From Bicyclus anynana (Eukaryota > Arthropoda > Insecta > Lepidoptera > Nymphalidae), in contig NC_069094.1 of the NCBI RefSeq assembly GCF_947172395.1, forward strand, positions 1,634,501 through 1,698,500: a stretch of DNA of 64,000 nucleotides. Reading direction: 5' to 3'. Under the pieces are notes generated by a model, which worked only from the letters and a program-made list of their open reading frames with translations, did no database searches and had not been told where the DNA came from. Shown here in pieces: positions 41,174 to 53,690 of the stretch; position 1 is the first letter of the stretch, and each line of letters starts with the position of its first letter. The translations under genes were made by a program, and so were the position numbers.

Positions 41174-43912
41174 CACGGGTAGACGCTGCGTTGTCCACCA
41201 GTGAACCGCGTGTTACCAACTCGCGAGGCAAGCATTTCAACAGCGACCTATCATCGAGAGGTCCACTCGCAGTGCACGCGTTGGGTCCCGCACCGCCTCG
41301 CCGTGGGCCTAATGAGCTACGTACGACCTTTATTGTTTACTGCGGGTTATAATTACTAATATGGGATAATGTCACGATAACGGCATCTGCCCAAAATTCC
41401 TCGTTGATATAATTGTATTTTTTTATATAATTGTTCGCTATCCTGATGAAAAACAAATGCGTCGAAATTCCTATGAAAAACAAATGTGTCGAAATTCGGT
41501 ATAACTCAGCGTCTTGCTCAGCGTCGTAAAATTATACATTGTGTTATTATACTCGTAATATTAACAATTATAAAGTGCAAATATGTAAGTACCTCCAATA
41601 GAACATTGTCGAGTCCTGAAGATAGTCAGACGATATTAAAAAATATACACTTTAGTAGTGAACTTTAAGTTTTAAAAGCTTTTTAAGACTTTTATATTCG
41701 CTAAATACGAGACAATTTTAGAGTTCAGCGAAGAGCTATTGGTCGCATAATGTGTCGCTTGCTATAAAAACTTTGAATGTGTTCTTTCGGAAATAGTTGC
41801 TTGAAGTAAAATCGAGTAACAGCAAACACGACACAATTCTAGTTGACGTGCCGTGGTTAAAAAAATTGCGAATTATCCAAACTTTTGACTACGTGAATTT
41901 TGCTGGTTTGTGGCAACACTTATTAAGTGTAATTAGTACATAATATCATCACATCCAAAATTTCAAGACGCGGTGGCTTGGTGGTGACGCTTTTTAGACT
42001 GGTAAAGAGACGAGTATCTTAGCATTTCAAGGATTCACTGTACGGATACCAGGTACATCGTGTGGCAGAGAAAAGAACTCCGAGAAGAGCCCGGGACTTG
42101 TGACCACGGGTGTAGGGCTAAGGATTAAATTATAACATGCTAACTACTCTGAAATCTATGATGCTTACACTCACATTCTTCGTGTTGTTCTCCCTGCCCA
42201 GCCAGTCCATTTGGTAAGATCTTACTAGATAAAATCTGGATATCCGTTCTAATATACAAACTTGCTGCAGTTTCATTGAGGCCAAGGTCTTTAAGTCGGC
42301 TGAATAGAGATATTTTGCTGGTATTCCTCTTTCACCAACATTTACGGCACGCAGACTAACCTAACATAGCTATTTAAATATAGTAAATTCTCAAATAATT
42401 AGCTGTAAAAAATCATTTTTAGTTGGATCTCAATTTTTATTTGTAAACGATAGTTCAGTCAATATAAAGTTCCCCACTCTATGCATCGACAGTTCAAAAC
42501 TTTGTTTGCGATAAATCTGTGATCAATTTACCCATCCCTGTTCCAACATTCCCGACACGTTGTTTATAGAGCCCACCGTAGAATACATCATCTCCATTTT
42601 TATGAAATGTGCGCGTAATAGAGTAGAAGGGTTCTCTCTCCCCTTTTCATATTTATTGGTACCTTTTTGTGGGACGCTTTCCATTCTGATTTTGTTATTC
42701 CTGATTTCCTTTTGATCAAAATGGAATGATTTATTTATGTTGTAATGTGTAAAGTTTGTTTGATGTTTGTACTGAGACCTTTTTGGTTTTAGTGAAATAT
42801 TTTATCTCGCAAAAGTACAAGAGTACTTTTACAAATCAAGACCGGGAAAACATGAGGACACTCGTTGCTTGAGTATCCTGGATATTATTTGACGTACGCC
42901 GATAGAATTACGAGTACCTATTCCGTAAAAGCGATAGCTTTAAGCGTTTTCTGTTTTGTGACTATTTTGATATCGTGACTTTTACTTTATCCATAAATAT
43001 TATTAAAAGTTATTCCGAAAATGAAAAAAAATATTTGTGTAAAATTTAATGAACTGAGGATTACTCTTCTAAAGAGCTCTCCTACTTCTCCTCCTTCTAC
43101 TCCTATTTTGCGTCTATCACACGCACGCTTTCCGATCTGTGTATCTTAATTAACACAATTTGGGCAAAATAGTAACGTCCTCCAGGCGTTACATTTTCTT
43201 GATTCTGGTTAAATTAAAAAAGTAAATAACTCAGTTTTGCCTAAAAGTCGCTTAACTTAAGTAAGATGATGGTCGGTTCATTGCGTATATTATAGTTCCC
43301 CTAGTAAAACGGGATAGTTTCTATATTTTCACACTGTAAGTTAATTATATATAGGATCATTATAATCTATAACAAATTTTGAATCCATTAAGCGGGGCGC
43401 TTAAGCCTTGATTTAGCTATTTCCGTTTGCCGCCGGTCGGCCATTAATTATTTGAGTTCTGCGCCACCTGCGCTCGTTTCACCCACTTTATTTGCTAGGG
43501 TGTTATTAAAATGGACATTGCTTTTGTTTACTTGAAGGTCCTTAAAAGGCGGAATACCTGTTTGTGATTAATTGATTATATTTATTTCGTTTCAAAAATG
43601 TTTTGTAGGTCGTTAGCCTCGATAAACTTTGTAACTTTAATAATCTTGAATACATGTTGACAATTTTCATGTTGTATGCTTTAAATCCTCAGAATCTATC
43701 TATATATCCTCAGAATTTATATAAAACACGTTTCTCTAATGTCATGTTTGTAAGGTAACATCAATCCCCCTTTTACTGAAGACGTGCCCAGTGAAAGCTA
43801 ATATCCCAGTGCAAATATTTTGGCAACATCAATCTTGCCCCGCGGACGGCGCTCGTTGATGAGATTGGATTTGTTGCCGCAATCTGCCTCGAGTGGACCG
43901 AGGATACCGGTG

Positions 43913-43957
43913 TTCGTCGTAAATCAACAGTCAGGTAACTGCTGACTTACGACGAAT
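43913..43957. repeat. Hairpin with 18-bp arms, two mismatches
   Basis: TTCGTCGTAAATCAACAG pairs with CTGCTGACTTACGACGAA across a 9-nt loop. Confidence 0.8.
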
Positions 43958-44149
43958 TACAACTTTTGCTTCGGACTCGCAGGTTAAGCATAATATTATG
44001 TCATTCACTTCGCTAAGTTTGTAGTTTGAGAGCTGGTCGATATTTTTGGAAAGGTATTTGAGGCAAAATTTTGTAAGATACTGGAATGTCGTTGATGAGA
44101 TTAGATTTGTATCACGCTGTCATGTGGCACAGCCTTGAAAAAAGGGACG

Positions 44150-44478
44150 GCTCTCTTATCCACTGGACTATCTCTACAATGCCATTCGATTCGGAGGGTG
44201 TAGGTTAGAATCCGGTCCGGGGCATGCACCTCCAACTTTTCAATTGTGTGCATTTTTTGTATTAAATAAATATCACAAATTGAATATCACGTATCTCAAA
44301 CGGTAAAGGAAAAATATCGTGAAGAAACCTGCATATCAGAGAATTTTCTTAATTCCCTACGTGCGTGAAGCCTGCCAATCCGCATTGGGCCAGCGTGATG
44401 GACTATTGGCCTAATCCCTTTTAATCTGAGAGGAGAGTCATGCTCAACAGTGAGCTGAAAATGGGTTGCTAATGATGA
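44150..44478 (+). mobile_element. SINE family 2, damaged head
   Basis: The first 45 bases are altered (CTCTTATCCACTGGACTATC), but GGTTAGAATCCGGTCCGGGG still marks the B-box position. The core is followed by GAGCTGAAAATGGGTTGCTA. Older than the copy at 7281 by visible divergence. Confidence 0.82.
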
Positions 44479-44520
44479 TGTGAATGTTATAAGAGTCAAA
44501 TTATCACCCTACTAGCTGGT

Positions 44521-44560
44521 CAACCCCCTTTAGAGTAGCGCGGTGGGTCTAAGCTCCATA
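44521..44560 (+). mobile_element. SINE family 5 tail, part left of a Helitron
   Basis: CGCGGTGGGTCTAAGCTCCA then TA stops where the Helitron begins and resumes at 44769. The intact order is visible at 49120-49230. Confidence 0.75.
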
Positions 44561-44768
44561 TCTATACTAATATTATAAAGCTGAAGAGTTTGTTTTTTTG
44601 TTTGGTTGAACGCGCTAATCCCAGGAACTACTGGTCCGATTTGAAAAATTCTTTCAGTATTAGATAGCCCATTTATTGAGGAAGGCTATATATAGGCTAT
44701 ATATTATTCCCGTAAGTATTCCTACGTTAACGGGAACCATGCGGGTGAAACCACGAGGCGTCAGCTAG
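44561..44768 (+). mobile_element. Complete short Helitron inserted in a SINE
   Basis: TCTATACTAATATTATAAAG to GAGGCGTCAGCTAG, 208 bp, directly between A and T of the interrupted SINE 5 tail, with no target duplication. Blocks GAACGCGCTAATCCCAGGAA, TTGAAAAATTCTTTCAGTAT and a GGGAACCATGCGGGTGAAAC segment are the same as in the copies at 14238 and 19616. No coding. Confidence 0.93.
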
Positions 44769-44830
44769 TCTCCTAAAAGAAGGAAGACCTGCCTGCAATA
44801 TGCTCGTAAAATAGACTGATAAGGTTGAAC
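44769..44830 (+). mobile_element. SINE family 5 tail, part right of a Helitron
   Basis: TCTCCTAAAAGAAGGAAGAC, CTGCCTGCAATATGCTCGTA and a segment ending AAATAGACTGATAAGG continue the SINE 5 tail interrupted at 44560. Confidence 0.75.
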
Positions 44831-45489
44831 AAATTGATTAAATAGCGTGTGGAGCCACATATAAAAAGTAGTACGTAACCATTGCGGTTCATTAAAGTAA
44901 AATAATGTTATCTTAACTGTTAAGTACGAGGGTCGCCCGACCGTTAAGGGTTAACCTTTGCCAACGTTACGGCCTTATAAATACTACTTATAGAGCCATC
45001 CTGAATTTATATGCGTGCGATGTAAATGGGCCTCGACGGAATAGACACTGTCTGGCCTGTGGTACCTTCTATTAGCGGTGTTCTCTGTCAGTCTCTGTCT
45101 ATCTTAGGTTTAGTTTACTCTATTGAAGTAGTTAGTAGTTATCGTGTTATTGAGTCTGGATGTTTTAAACAGTTTTGAGGAAAACGGAGAAAATTTATTA
45201 TTTGATAGTTTGGAACTTTATGTCTGAAGTTGATGTTTCGGTCATTACAGGGTCAAACAATACCCACCCTTGGTTTCTTATAGTAATAGTGAATCAGCAG
45301 ATATTCCATTTTATGGTAAATAAAGAACCTTTGCCTATAAACAGCAACACTATGCAGTACCCAAGGAACACGTCCTAAAAATTTTAAAAATTACCACCCT
45401 ATATCATCAACTTGTGGCGAGGAAGCTTCATGTGCCTCTAATAATGACATATGCCTTTAAGACCAAAACAAAGCATATTATTTATATAT
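44831..45489. other. Sequence without recognised element
   Basis: The 67-codon frame at 45175-45378 has no known domain. No repeat was identified. Confidence 0.4.
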
Positions 45490-45663
45490 TTAGGTTTATA
45501 TGTATATAGATGATAGCTGAAATAAGCATATTATTTGTATATTTAAGTTTATATGTATTTATATGGAGAGTAGATGTCTGAGACCATTCAAAATAGACTC
45601 TCGATAATGAACCCCAAGACCTCTTGTTAAAAAGGAACACTACACAACTGCGCCATAGAGGTC
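45490..45663 (-). mobile_element. tRNA-derived SINE, family 6 (minus)
   Basis: On the minus strand the head GACCTCTATGGCGCAGTTGT (A-box region) is followed by AGGTCTTGGGGTTCATTATC at the B-box position and then AGAGTCTATTTTGAATGGTC. The tail is the AT-rich ATATAAACTTAAATATAC type. Only one copy was seen here. Confidence 0.55.
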
Positions 45664-46319
45664 ATCGCTTGTTAGACACTTAGTTAATCCGTAGTAAGAA
45701 TGTACGAGACCATTAAGGAGATCTCATTTAGGTATCAGAAACCATTCACATGCACTTAGCGGAGCTAAGAATTAGGTTAAGTGCAGATTACCCGCTGATT
45801 CCTGCGATACTACGAAAAGAGAATACAAAGGTGAATACAATTCTATTACTTGACTTATCCAATGTGTGTATCCACTCAATTTTAGTCCCTGTGTCGACGG
45901 AATAAGATCTCTACATACGACTCTTTATGTAGATAGAGTTGCGAAGATAAGTTGGTTTATATTTTAATGGCAATGTAAGTCTCTAAATGAGGGTAAATTG
46001 TGAACACTCGTGTGTTGCTAAACAAAATAAAGGTTTTTATCCGTAAGGATTAACGGACCTTTTCTAAACCAAGTAAAAAACAGTGTTCTTCATTAAACCA
46101 AAAGAATATTGAATGGTTTTTATCCTAGAAATCTAAAACTTTCTGCGGACTTTTTAAATCATCTGGATAATCATAAATCTACGCGGATGAAGTAGCAGGT
46201 GTCCATTAGCTATCTTCGACGACTTCTAAATTGGTTTTTATTGTTAAAAGCTTTTATTTACTTAATTTGTCTTGTTAGTAAGTATATAAGTATATACCTA
46301 TGTATGTAAGTATGTATGG

Positions 46320-46685
46320 AAGCCGTGATAGCCCTAGGACCTCTGTGATCAGAAGGTAGCACATGATGTTATTTTTCGCTTTTTAATTTATTTTTGTGAT
46401 TTTGAAGTCGGAATTTTTGTAAAAAGATTAAAAAAAAAAAAAAAAAACATACATACAGCCGAACGTAGAACCTCCTCCTTTTTGGAAGTCGGTTAAAAAA
46501 TTTAATATCACGTTGAAGGATATATATAGTGAGGAAACCTGCATATCTGAGAATTTTCTTAATTCTCTACATGTGTGAAGTCTGATAATCCGCATTGGGT
46601 AAGCATGGTGTACTATTGGCCTAACCCCTCTCATTATGAGGAGACTCGTGCTCAACAGTGATCCGAATAATGGTTGTTATGACGA
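46320..46685 (+). mobile_element. SINE family 2 interrupted by another repeat
   Basis: The head GAAGCCGTGATAGCCCTAGG is cut off, and the core resumes near 46500 (TTTAATATCACGTTGAAGG) and runs to GATCCGAATAATGGTTGTTA. The gap (about 46365-46497) holds a poly-A run of 17, plus TTTTGAAGTCGG and CTCCTTTTTGGAAGTCGGTT, the dispersed motif also seen at 6644 and 18039. It is either an insertion or a replaced B-box region. Confidence 0.75.
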
Positions 46686-49119
46686 TGATGTATGGGTTAA
46701 ATTTTGGAAGCTTTTGAATCATTTTCTGTTCATTTGGGATTTGTTATTTTTCTTTTGATGTAGTATGTGTACCACAATAATATCTTTGCATTGCAAATTT
46801 TCTTTTTAAGTATGCAAAAGCTTATTTTGAAAAAAAAAATAAAATAATTTGAAGCTAGTGGAAGATAATGTAAGTTACTCACTGTTATTAACAAATAGGG
46901 CAAGAACTGTACTATACGTGTAAGATTCACTGTTTACAGCGGGTAACTTATCTAATTACATTATTTATCAAAGCAGAAACTTGGTGCCGACGTGGGCACC
47001 CTAAAGGAAAGCGCCTTTGTGAACGCAAAGGTGGCCCCTTGACTCGTAATAGGATTATTATGCAGAAACTGAGTGATCTAAGCCGATTATAACTGGAGCG
47101 GACAGAGACGTGATGACTGGATGCAATTTGATGTGCTGACCGAACGCTTTACGGTGTTATGGTGTGTAGGCTGGTGTTACCAGTGGCGTGCATGGGGTTC
47201 CAACTAGGGAAAGCAACTACGCACCTATACAGGCTGTTGCGGATTATTACTACCCATAACTTCAAGGTGTTGATAATTACTCTTATAGAAGCTAAACTGC
47301 ATGACTATTTTTTTTTAACTAAAAAAAACTTTTTATGTTTTCATACAAAGTAATCTGACTATCCATGTAACACAGGCCTGTATTTATCCTTGCATTTTAA
47401 AATAAATAATCGGAGTGATAAGACTGTCGATATCGGCGAGATATTGCAACTGGCACTCCGCACTTCAATAGTAAGTTACTTCATGATAATTATCAATGAA
47501 TAAGTTTGGCTAGGTCATAATATATGGATGCAATATAAGGGACACAATTTCAGATCAGAAAGAAAATTTTACTCCGAGAATATTCATTTTAGAACACATG
47601 TTCCTAAGACATTTTTAATTAATTTTCCTTAAAAAATATAACCCTAGAGTAATGGGAAATACTTCGAGCATCCTGTATTTGTACTAATATGAATAATCCT
47701 TCTTTAATACATTTTCGTAATGAGTTCCTGATGCGAAATCACATGGGCTTATCACTGGCAAGCACAAAATAGTTTAGACTAATTATCATGGAAAAGTATA
47801 GAAACCCGCTTCAATTCTTCTTGATGAATCATTGATTTCTTTCTAACAACCAAGCACTCATATCCTCTCCTATATACTTTTCTATAGTCCATTATGGACT
47901 CCGTCCTACTACTATCATGCAATATCCAATCCAGATTTATTACATTGTGAGCTTAGATGTTCTTATAAAAATTTCTCACCACGTTAAAAAATTGATTTTT
48001 TTTCAAGTTTAAAGTGAATTCAATAAAGGCAATGTTTACCGTGGACGATAAGCTGGTATAATGCAAATTGGATCCCCGATTCACTTACGCAAATACATGC
48101 AAAACAGCATCAGGTAACCCCCATACAGAATACCGTTGCAGTTTACATAATCGGATCTTTAAAGTAAGATCCCCCTGAAATTGAATAGCCTGCTTGCTAT
48201 GTAGTTAATATTTTAATAATAGCATGCCGTTTATATTAATAGACTGGAGCGACATTGGAATCTAATCTAAAATGTAGAGGTAATTGTTTGTCCAATTTAG
48301 TTTGAGCCAATTATCCTCTATGTATTTTTGTGATAGCACGCTACATTTTTCGCCGACCTTTGTATCTGTGCGTTGCTTTGTTTAACAATGTTAGTCCACA
48401 GTTCGATTTCTGTCTCTGGTCGATGTTTTATACTTAAATTGGCTCAATCTGATTTGGTGATAGATCATCCGATAAATATCCGTTGAAAACCAATGTGGGC
48501 CGAAAATCTGAACTTTTCCCGAGTTGACGCACGCACACACAAACAAAAATATTGTCAATAATTATTGTCATTATGTAGGGTAAGGTTATTCCTAAGGAAA
48601 TAATATTTTCATATTTTGCCAGGGTACGACATTCGACAAACGACTTCAGAAAACCTTATCTAATACAAGCGGACGCCTGCGACTTCGTCTTGATCCGACC
48701 CTGCCGCAATTTACGTTCTTAGCGGACGTCTACTATGACTATAAACTACCTCCCTGCCGAATTTCATCTTTCTACGTAAAACATTTTCCATGATTTCGTG
48801 ATGATATAAATTTTACCTTTTGCTTATATATATTTACGAGTAGATTAGATTTACCATATTACGAGTATAATATGTAAGGTTTGTTTTGATATTGAAAAAA
48901 CATACGTCCAAATGGTCGTCGCAAATATAAAGTAGTTGGTATTTAAGGGATGCTGTGATCGTAATTATCGTTAGGAAACAATTTATCACATCGCAGCTCG
49001 AGCGGCGAGCGGGCACTGGGCGGGTAATTAGTTTAATGGTGCAGACTCCTACAGGTGAGGTGCAGGCGTACACCGGGGTAGACTTTCCTATAATAATGTA
49101 TTATATACCCATGTAGGTA
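46686..49119. other. AT-rich intronic-type sequence, few repeat fragments
   Basis: ATGGGAAATACTTCGAGCAT at 47652 is a small dispersed repeat. At 48662-48760 a decayed Helitron 3' end lies on the minus strand (AGCGGACGCCTGCGACTTCG, CTACCTCCCTGCCGAATTTC). No gene was recognised. Confidence 0.45.
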
Positions 49120-49230
49120 TGTATAACAGCCCGCTGCAATGGTGCTGTGTGGTGGGTCTGAGCTACATTATGCCCTCTGTTTTAAGAAGGGAGGCTTGAC
49201 TCTGTATTGGGCTGTTAAAATATGTTGATA
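49120..49230 (+). mobile_element. SINE family 5 tail
   Basis: GGTGGGTCTGAGCTACATTA, GCCCTCTGTTTTAAGAAGGG and TGGGCTGTTAAAATATGTTG form the uninterrupted arrangement that 44521-44830 has with a Helitron inside. Confidence 0.7.
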
Positions 49231-49299
49231 ATGCTGATGGTCTAACATGGGTTGGCTGATAAAATTTTATTCTGTAATGATAAACGTCAAATGACCAGG

Positions 49300-49607
49300 A
49301 CTGACTTGATTAAGCCTAACTAAGGCTCCGACATAGCTCAACGAGTCGCGAAGCTGAAGTGGCAATGGGCGGGGCACATAGTTCGAAGAGCCGATGGACG
49401 TTGAAGTCCCAAGGTGTTGGAATGGCGACCCCGCATTAGAAAGCGCACAGTGTTGGTCGACCCTACCAGGTGGACTGACGACATCAAACGAGGCGCAGGG
49501 AATCATTGGATGCAGGCGGCTCAGTATCGTGATGTTTAGAAGCCTCTATAAAAGGCCTATGTCCTGCAGTGGACGTCCATCGGCCGATATGATGATGATG
49601 ATGAAGG
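49300..49607 (+). pseudogene. RTE-type reverse transcriptase, C-terminal remnant
   Basis: The frame starting near 49330 reads DIAQRVAKLKWQWAGHIVRR, then (past a stop at the DGR position) SPKVLEWRPRIRKRTVLVDP, TRWTDDIKRGAGNHWMQAAQ and, past further stops, KAYVLQWTSIG. This is the C-terminal end of an RTE-clade LINE reverse transcriptase, truncated at the 5' side and inactivated by at least three in-frame stops (DGR-stop, YRDV-stop, PL-stop). It is followed by a GATGATGATGATG tail, the usual RTE 3' end. The upstream catalytic domain is absent. The enzyme type would reverse transcribe its own RNA and could mobilise SINEs with similar tails (inference). Confidence 0.85.
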
Positions 49608-51568
49608 CTTCTCTTATAGGCGCGGGGGTGTACTATTGTCTACAGCTGTAGGTACTGAGAATAACTTTTTTTCTTTATTTAAAGAGATTTTTCGCTGAGC
49701 GAATATGCCTCTCTGTTTTGGCTTCAATTTTAACTTAATCATACTGCACTAACACATCTATAAAAATTCTTTTTCACAGAACAGTAATGAATCAGATTAG
49801 GACTGCAATTGATGCAAAAGTTATCATTTGTCAATTTCAACCCTAACAATTTGTACAATTTCCATCGCCGAAAGAAAGTAAATCCTAGTAAAAATAAATT
49901 ACTCGGAAGAAAAAACTTAGCAAGTATTTCAGAGTAGCTTTATCATTTTTAATAAAAGTTTAATTATACGTCCTTTGATAAACCCTTGCGGAAATATTGA
50001 AGTCACATTGCAAGAAAATGTAACTAAACATTAAAGCTTATTGCAGGGTGTTACGGGTAGCTACCCTATTGCCCTCTCCTTTTGTTCCCTCTGAAAATAG
50101 TAGACGAGGGTTAAGTCGGGCTAATGTACGAAGTGATGCTTCGGTTTATCCTTTCTTACTTCACATTTAACAAACTAACCCGACTTTGCACAAATTGTAA
50201 GAAGTATTGAGTGGATATATTTATAAAACTGACCCGCTTGTTAATATCTGTCAATCCTTTCAGCGGGGAAAAAGAAAAAAGCTGAGTGGTTAGACGTATA
50301 GCTAAGCGATATATTCAAGTACGATGCTGGGAGGAAACCTGGGGTAGTTATGTGTTGAATTAACTGTACCTACTTCTTTAAAGTTACCAACTTGTTTAAT
50401 ATTGAATACTTCCTTAATTAATTTCGCTTTCTGAAATCAAAAGGTATTTATTACTTAGATAATAATAATTAATTAATATTGCTCATATTAATTTTCTTAT
50501 AACAAAACATAATATTGTCTTTGCAAATGAAATCCTTACCGCAAAATGAGCCCTTTCATCCGCAAAGATCAAAAGTAGAGCCGATTACTGGATTTCTCAG
50601 AATGTAATAACTTCGCTTACAAAACATAATTACTTTTATTATAATAATACTCCAACAGTTGCCTCAAAGGGAACTCTTAAGAGTTGTACAATCTTTTGTG
50701 TTTATCGTTTACTTTACTCGATAAAGATTATGTAAAAGAGAAAATTATTTAATGCGAATTACCGTACATGTACGTAAACGTAATTGAATTGCTTTGTGAT
50801 TTTGATTTTAACATTAAACAAGAATAAAGTGAAATAGCATTTATTCAGCCATCTAAGTAACTAAAATGTTAAACAACTGACTAAGAAAAAATATTTGTTT
50901 TGTAATGTCTTATTGCTTATTTTGTCAAATATGTTTGTAATTTCTGTAGTTCTGGTACCGTAATGGTGGTAAAAACTAAAATAAAAGAGGTAAATAGGTA
51001 CTCTTAAATGATACAATTAGAATCCTTTACACTTTGAGAATGAATATCCTCAACTTGCATTTTTTGCTAGCCATCGAAAATTTATAGAGTTATTAAGACA
51101 TTCAAATTGAATTTTGGGCCTACTGGAAAGGAAGAAAAACACAATAAGTAATTCATCTTTTTAATAATTAATTGTATTTACAAAACTTAGTTATGAAGGT
51201 GATATTAAGTGCGCCCGGCTTTACAGAGTAATTTTTTTTCAAGATTGAAGTAGGTACTAAGAGTCCGGGAGTAAGTACACTTTGATCTTGAATATTCAGC
51301 TAAGCCCCGGGGGCCAACTATTAAATAATTTGCATTACAAACACCCAACGCCGGTGTCACCTTCATTTGAATAACATCTTATTAACTACCTGACGATTAT
51401 TTTGAACATCCCGAATCTTGTTCGATAACTTCAACGCATACGTACTTTACTGTTAGTCGATTTTAAGTACCTATGAGGATCTAAATTCATCTCTGAACCT
51501 TCTAAATCTTGGTACTCCGAACCTTGTTCGATATTCTAGACTGTTACTTGATTTGGTTTGTTACATGC
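49608..51568. other. AT-rich sequence, nothing recognised
   Basis: No coding signal or known repeat across about 2 kb. AAGTCGGGCTAA near 50112 is loosely mirrored by TAACCCGACTTT near 50175. Confidence 0.45.
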
Positions 51569-51856
51569 ACTCGTGAGAGCCCAGTGGATACGACCTCTGC
51601 TTTTGTTTCGAAGGGTGTAGATTCGAATCCGTTCCGAAACATGCACCTTTTCAGTTTGTGCATGTGCTTCAAATGGTGAAGGAAAAACGTCGTGTGGAAA
51701 CCTGCACAACTGAGAATTTCCTCAATTCTCTCTGCCAGCTTCTGCTCTGTGAAGTCTGCCAATCTGCATTGGGCCAGCGTGGACAGCTTAACCCCTGTTA
51801 TTCTGAGATTAGACTCGTGCTCAATAGTAAACCGAATATGGGTTGTTTATGATGAT
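51569..51856 (+). mobile_element. SINE family 2
   Basis: Head CTCGTGAGAGCCCAGTGGAT, B-box ATTCGAATCCG, shortened middle (CACCTTTTCAGTTTGTGCAT), core GTCGTGTGGAAACCTGCACA, and tail AGTAAACCGAATATGGGTTG. Confidence 0.85.
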
Positions 51857-52419
51857 TTGCTATGAGAGCTTATTTTAAGAAGTTGTTGGAGTGGGCAGCC
51901 TATATCTGTATCTTAATTGTCAGGACTTCCTCGTCAGTTTCAGATCATTGGGTTTTGGGTTGGTGTATCTAAGTACCTACTGTAATTATTGAGTTTTTCA
52001 TCTAAGAAACTTCTAGGAAAATCTCAACGAGCGTATAAGAGATTTTCTGATGATTTTCCGTATAAAAGTAACAATTTTCAGTAGCAGTAGTCAGTAACCT
52101 GGTTCTATAACAGTTTTTGATTTGTATCTAGTTAGTTAAAACTATCGGCAAACTCGCAAGGCGGGTGAAGGAAACTTGGTAAAAACTCTCCTCAACTGTA
52201 CTCCTCAATGCCGATGTTTGCAATGGGAACTCCTTGAGTTGGATGTGACGTAGTTGCAGACTCATTCAACTTTCCAACTTCCCCAGGCTGTTTGAATAAA
52301 TAGGTAAATTGGATTGAAAATTGTTTAAGATTTCTGGTGAATAAGAAAGTCGCCAGGCTTCAAAACAGGCGGATCAGGCGGTTAATTCTACTGACTTTTG
52401 AGTGTCAAGGTGCCTGCCT
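51857..52419. other. Sequence without recognised element
   Basis: No coding signal or repeat was identified. Confidence 0.4.
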
Positions 52420-52512
52420 GCTGTATTCTTTAAAGTTACAGCGTTGTGACATCGCTCATTTCCATGGAAACTTCGTTGTTCGTGACATTTTATTTCTATT
52501 TTTATGGCATCT
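52420..52512 (+). repeat. Dispersed repeat shared with 2.4 kb
   Basis: AGTTACAGCGTTGTGACATC, GCTCATTTCCATGG and GTGACATTTTATTTC match the minus strand of 2365-2450. Confidence 0.6.
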
Positions 52513-52590
52513 CATGGAAATAAAGCTCAAATTCTAATAAAACTTGCTATAGGTGATTATTACATCGACATATTATAGAATAGAGGAATC

Positions 52591-52740
52591 ACACCCCAGA
52601 TCAGGCGTTTTTCCTCACGATGTTTTCCTTAACCGTTTGAGACACGTAATATTTAATTTCTTACAATGCACACAACAGAAAAGTTGGAGGTGGATACCCC
52701 GGACCGGCAGGGGTCATATCCAGTGGGCTATCACGGCTCG
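52591..52740 (-). mobile_element. SINE family 2, 3' truncated (minus)
   Basis: On the minus strand the head GCCGTGATAGCCCACTGGAT is followed by a rearranged B-box region (CCTGCCGGTCCGGGG), CACCTCCAACTTTTCTGTTG and the TCTCAAACGGTTAAGGAAAA core. It ends there, missing the 3' half. Confidence 0.8.
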
Positions 52741-52865
52741 TATTATTAGTTATTATATTAGAGACATCTACTTAATTATTATCTACTTCAATTCCGGTCT
52801 AGATGTCTACGAGTGATACCTCACTCGCGTGTAAAATGCGCATCTGGACAGGACAAACAATATAG

Positions 52866-53066
52866 GCTTGTGGGAGGCTTCGGCCGTCGCTAGTTACCAC
52901 CCTACCGACAAAGACGTACCGCCAAGCGATTTAGTGTTCCGGTGCGATGTATGGACATTTATCCTCCTCCTAACAAGTTAGCCCGCTTCCATCTTAGATT
53001 GCATCATCACTGACCATCAGGTGAGATTGTAGTCAAGGGCTAACTTGTAAAGAATAAAAAATAAAA
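52866..53066 (+). mobile_element. SINE family 1, 5' truncated
   Basis: It starts GCTTGTGGGAGGCTTCGGCC. It contains AAGACGTACCGCCAAGCGAT, lacks the GTGTAGAAACCGAAAGGGG segment, and ends AGGGCTAACTTGTAAAGAAT. Confidence 0.85.
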
Positions 53067-53489
53067 CAGTATCTCGGCTACACGCGAGTGGATTCGCGTG
53101 TAAAACGACTCATCGTCACAGGCTCAGTAATAGTTACTGAAACTTGGTAAAAAAATCCAGAATGAGGAGGAATTATGAAATTTTGTTTAACCTATTTAAT
53201 AGAGCTAATATTATTTTATTGGTCGACAAATAAAAATCGGCAAACATTTGATACAATAACATTACTCGTACTCAAGTTCATATTCAATGTAAACTCCAAA
53301 CATTGGTGTTGATTAAACAGACTACAACAAACTGAACTTTATCGGCGACTGTTAGAAAAAGCTTTCGTTGTCTATTTTTCAGCAGCGGTACCCTAAAAAG
53401 AGAAGAGCAAAAAGAATAAGAGAAGGCTCGCTTATTAAATATTAGCACTTGGACCAGGCCGTTGATCTCACGGAGTAGTTAATAGTTGC

Positions 53490-53600
53490 AAGGAGTTTTC
53501 GCTTTCACGAACATTTCACTTCTCTCGGACGGCTCGCTTCCATCACTATGAATATTTTATCACTGGGATTCTCTTCCCTGGCACTGCTCTAACATATTCT
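53490..53600 (+). repeat. Dispersed repeat, copy 1 (with 54695)
   Basis: TTTTCGCTTTCACGAACATT, GCTTCCATCACTATGAATAT and TTTATCACTGGGATTCTCTT recur in the same order at 54695-54805. The family is unrecognised. Confidence 0.7.
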
Positions 53601-53690
53601 CGCTGTTGTCTAAAGGTTAGTGTCCACTAGGCCCGTTTACCGCCGCTCGTGATTATTTGCTAAAAGGCCAGCGTCGCCATTGTGTTTCAG

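Larger units (their letters stand above)
40773..44149. other. Intronic-type sequence, few features
   Basis: A GC-richer block spans 41090-41340 with the palindrome described separately. ATGAAAAACAAATGYGTCGA occurs twice in tandem at 41446-41497. A stretch near 43420-43500 (TTGCCGCCGGTCGGCC, CGCCACCTGCGCTCG) is GC-rich and could be regulatory. No gene was recognised. Confidence 0.4.

Noticed and set aside
41950..42030. Possible tRNA-like SINE head (GGTGGCTTGGTGGTGACG)
   Set aside because: No B-box at the expected distance and no second copy in the window.
49267..49506. Minus-strand frames over the RTE remnant
   Set aside because: They are antisense shadows of the reverse transcriptase remnant, which is read on the plus strand.
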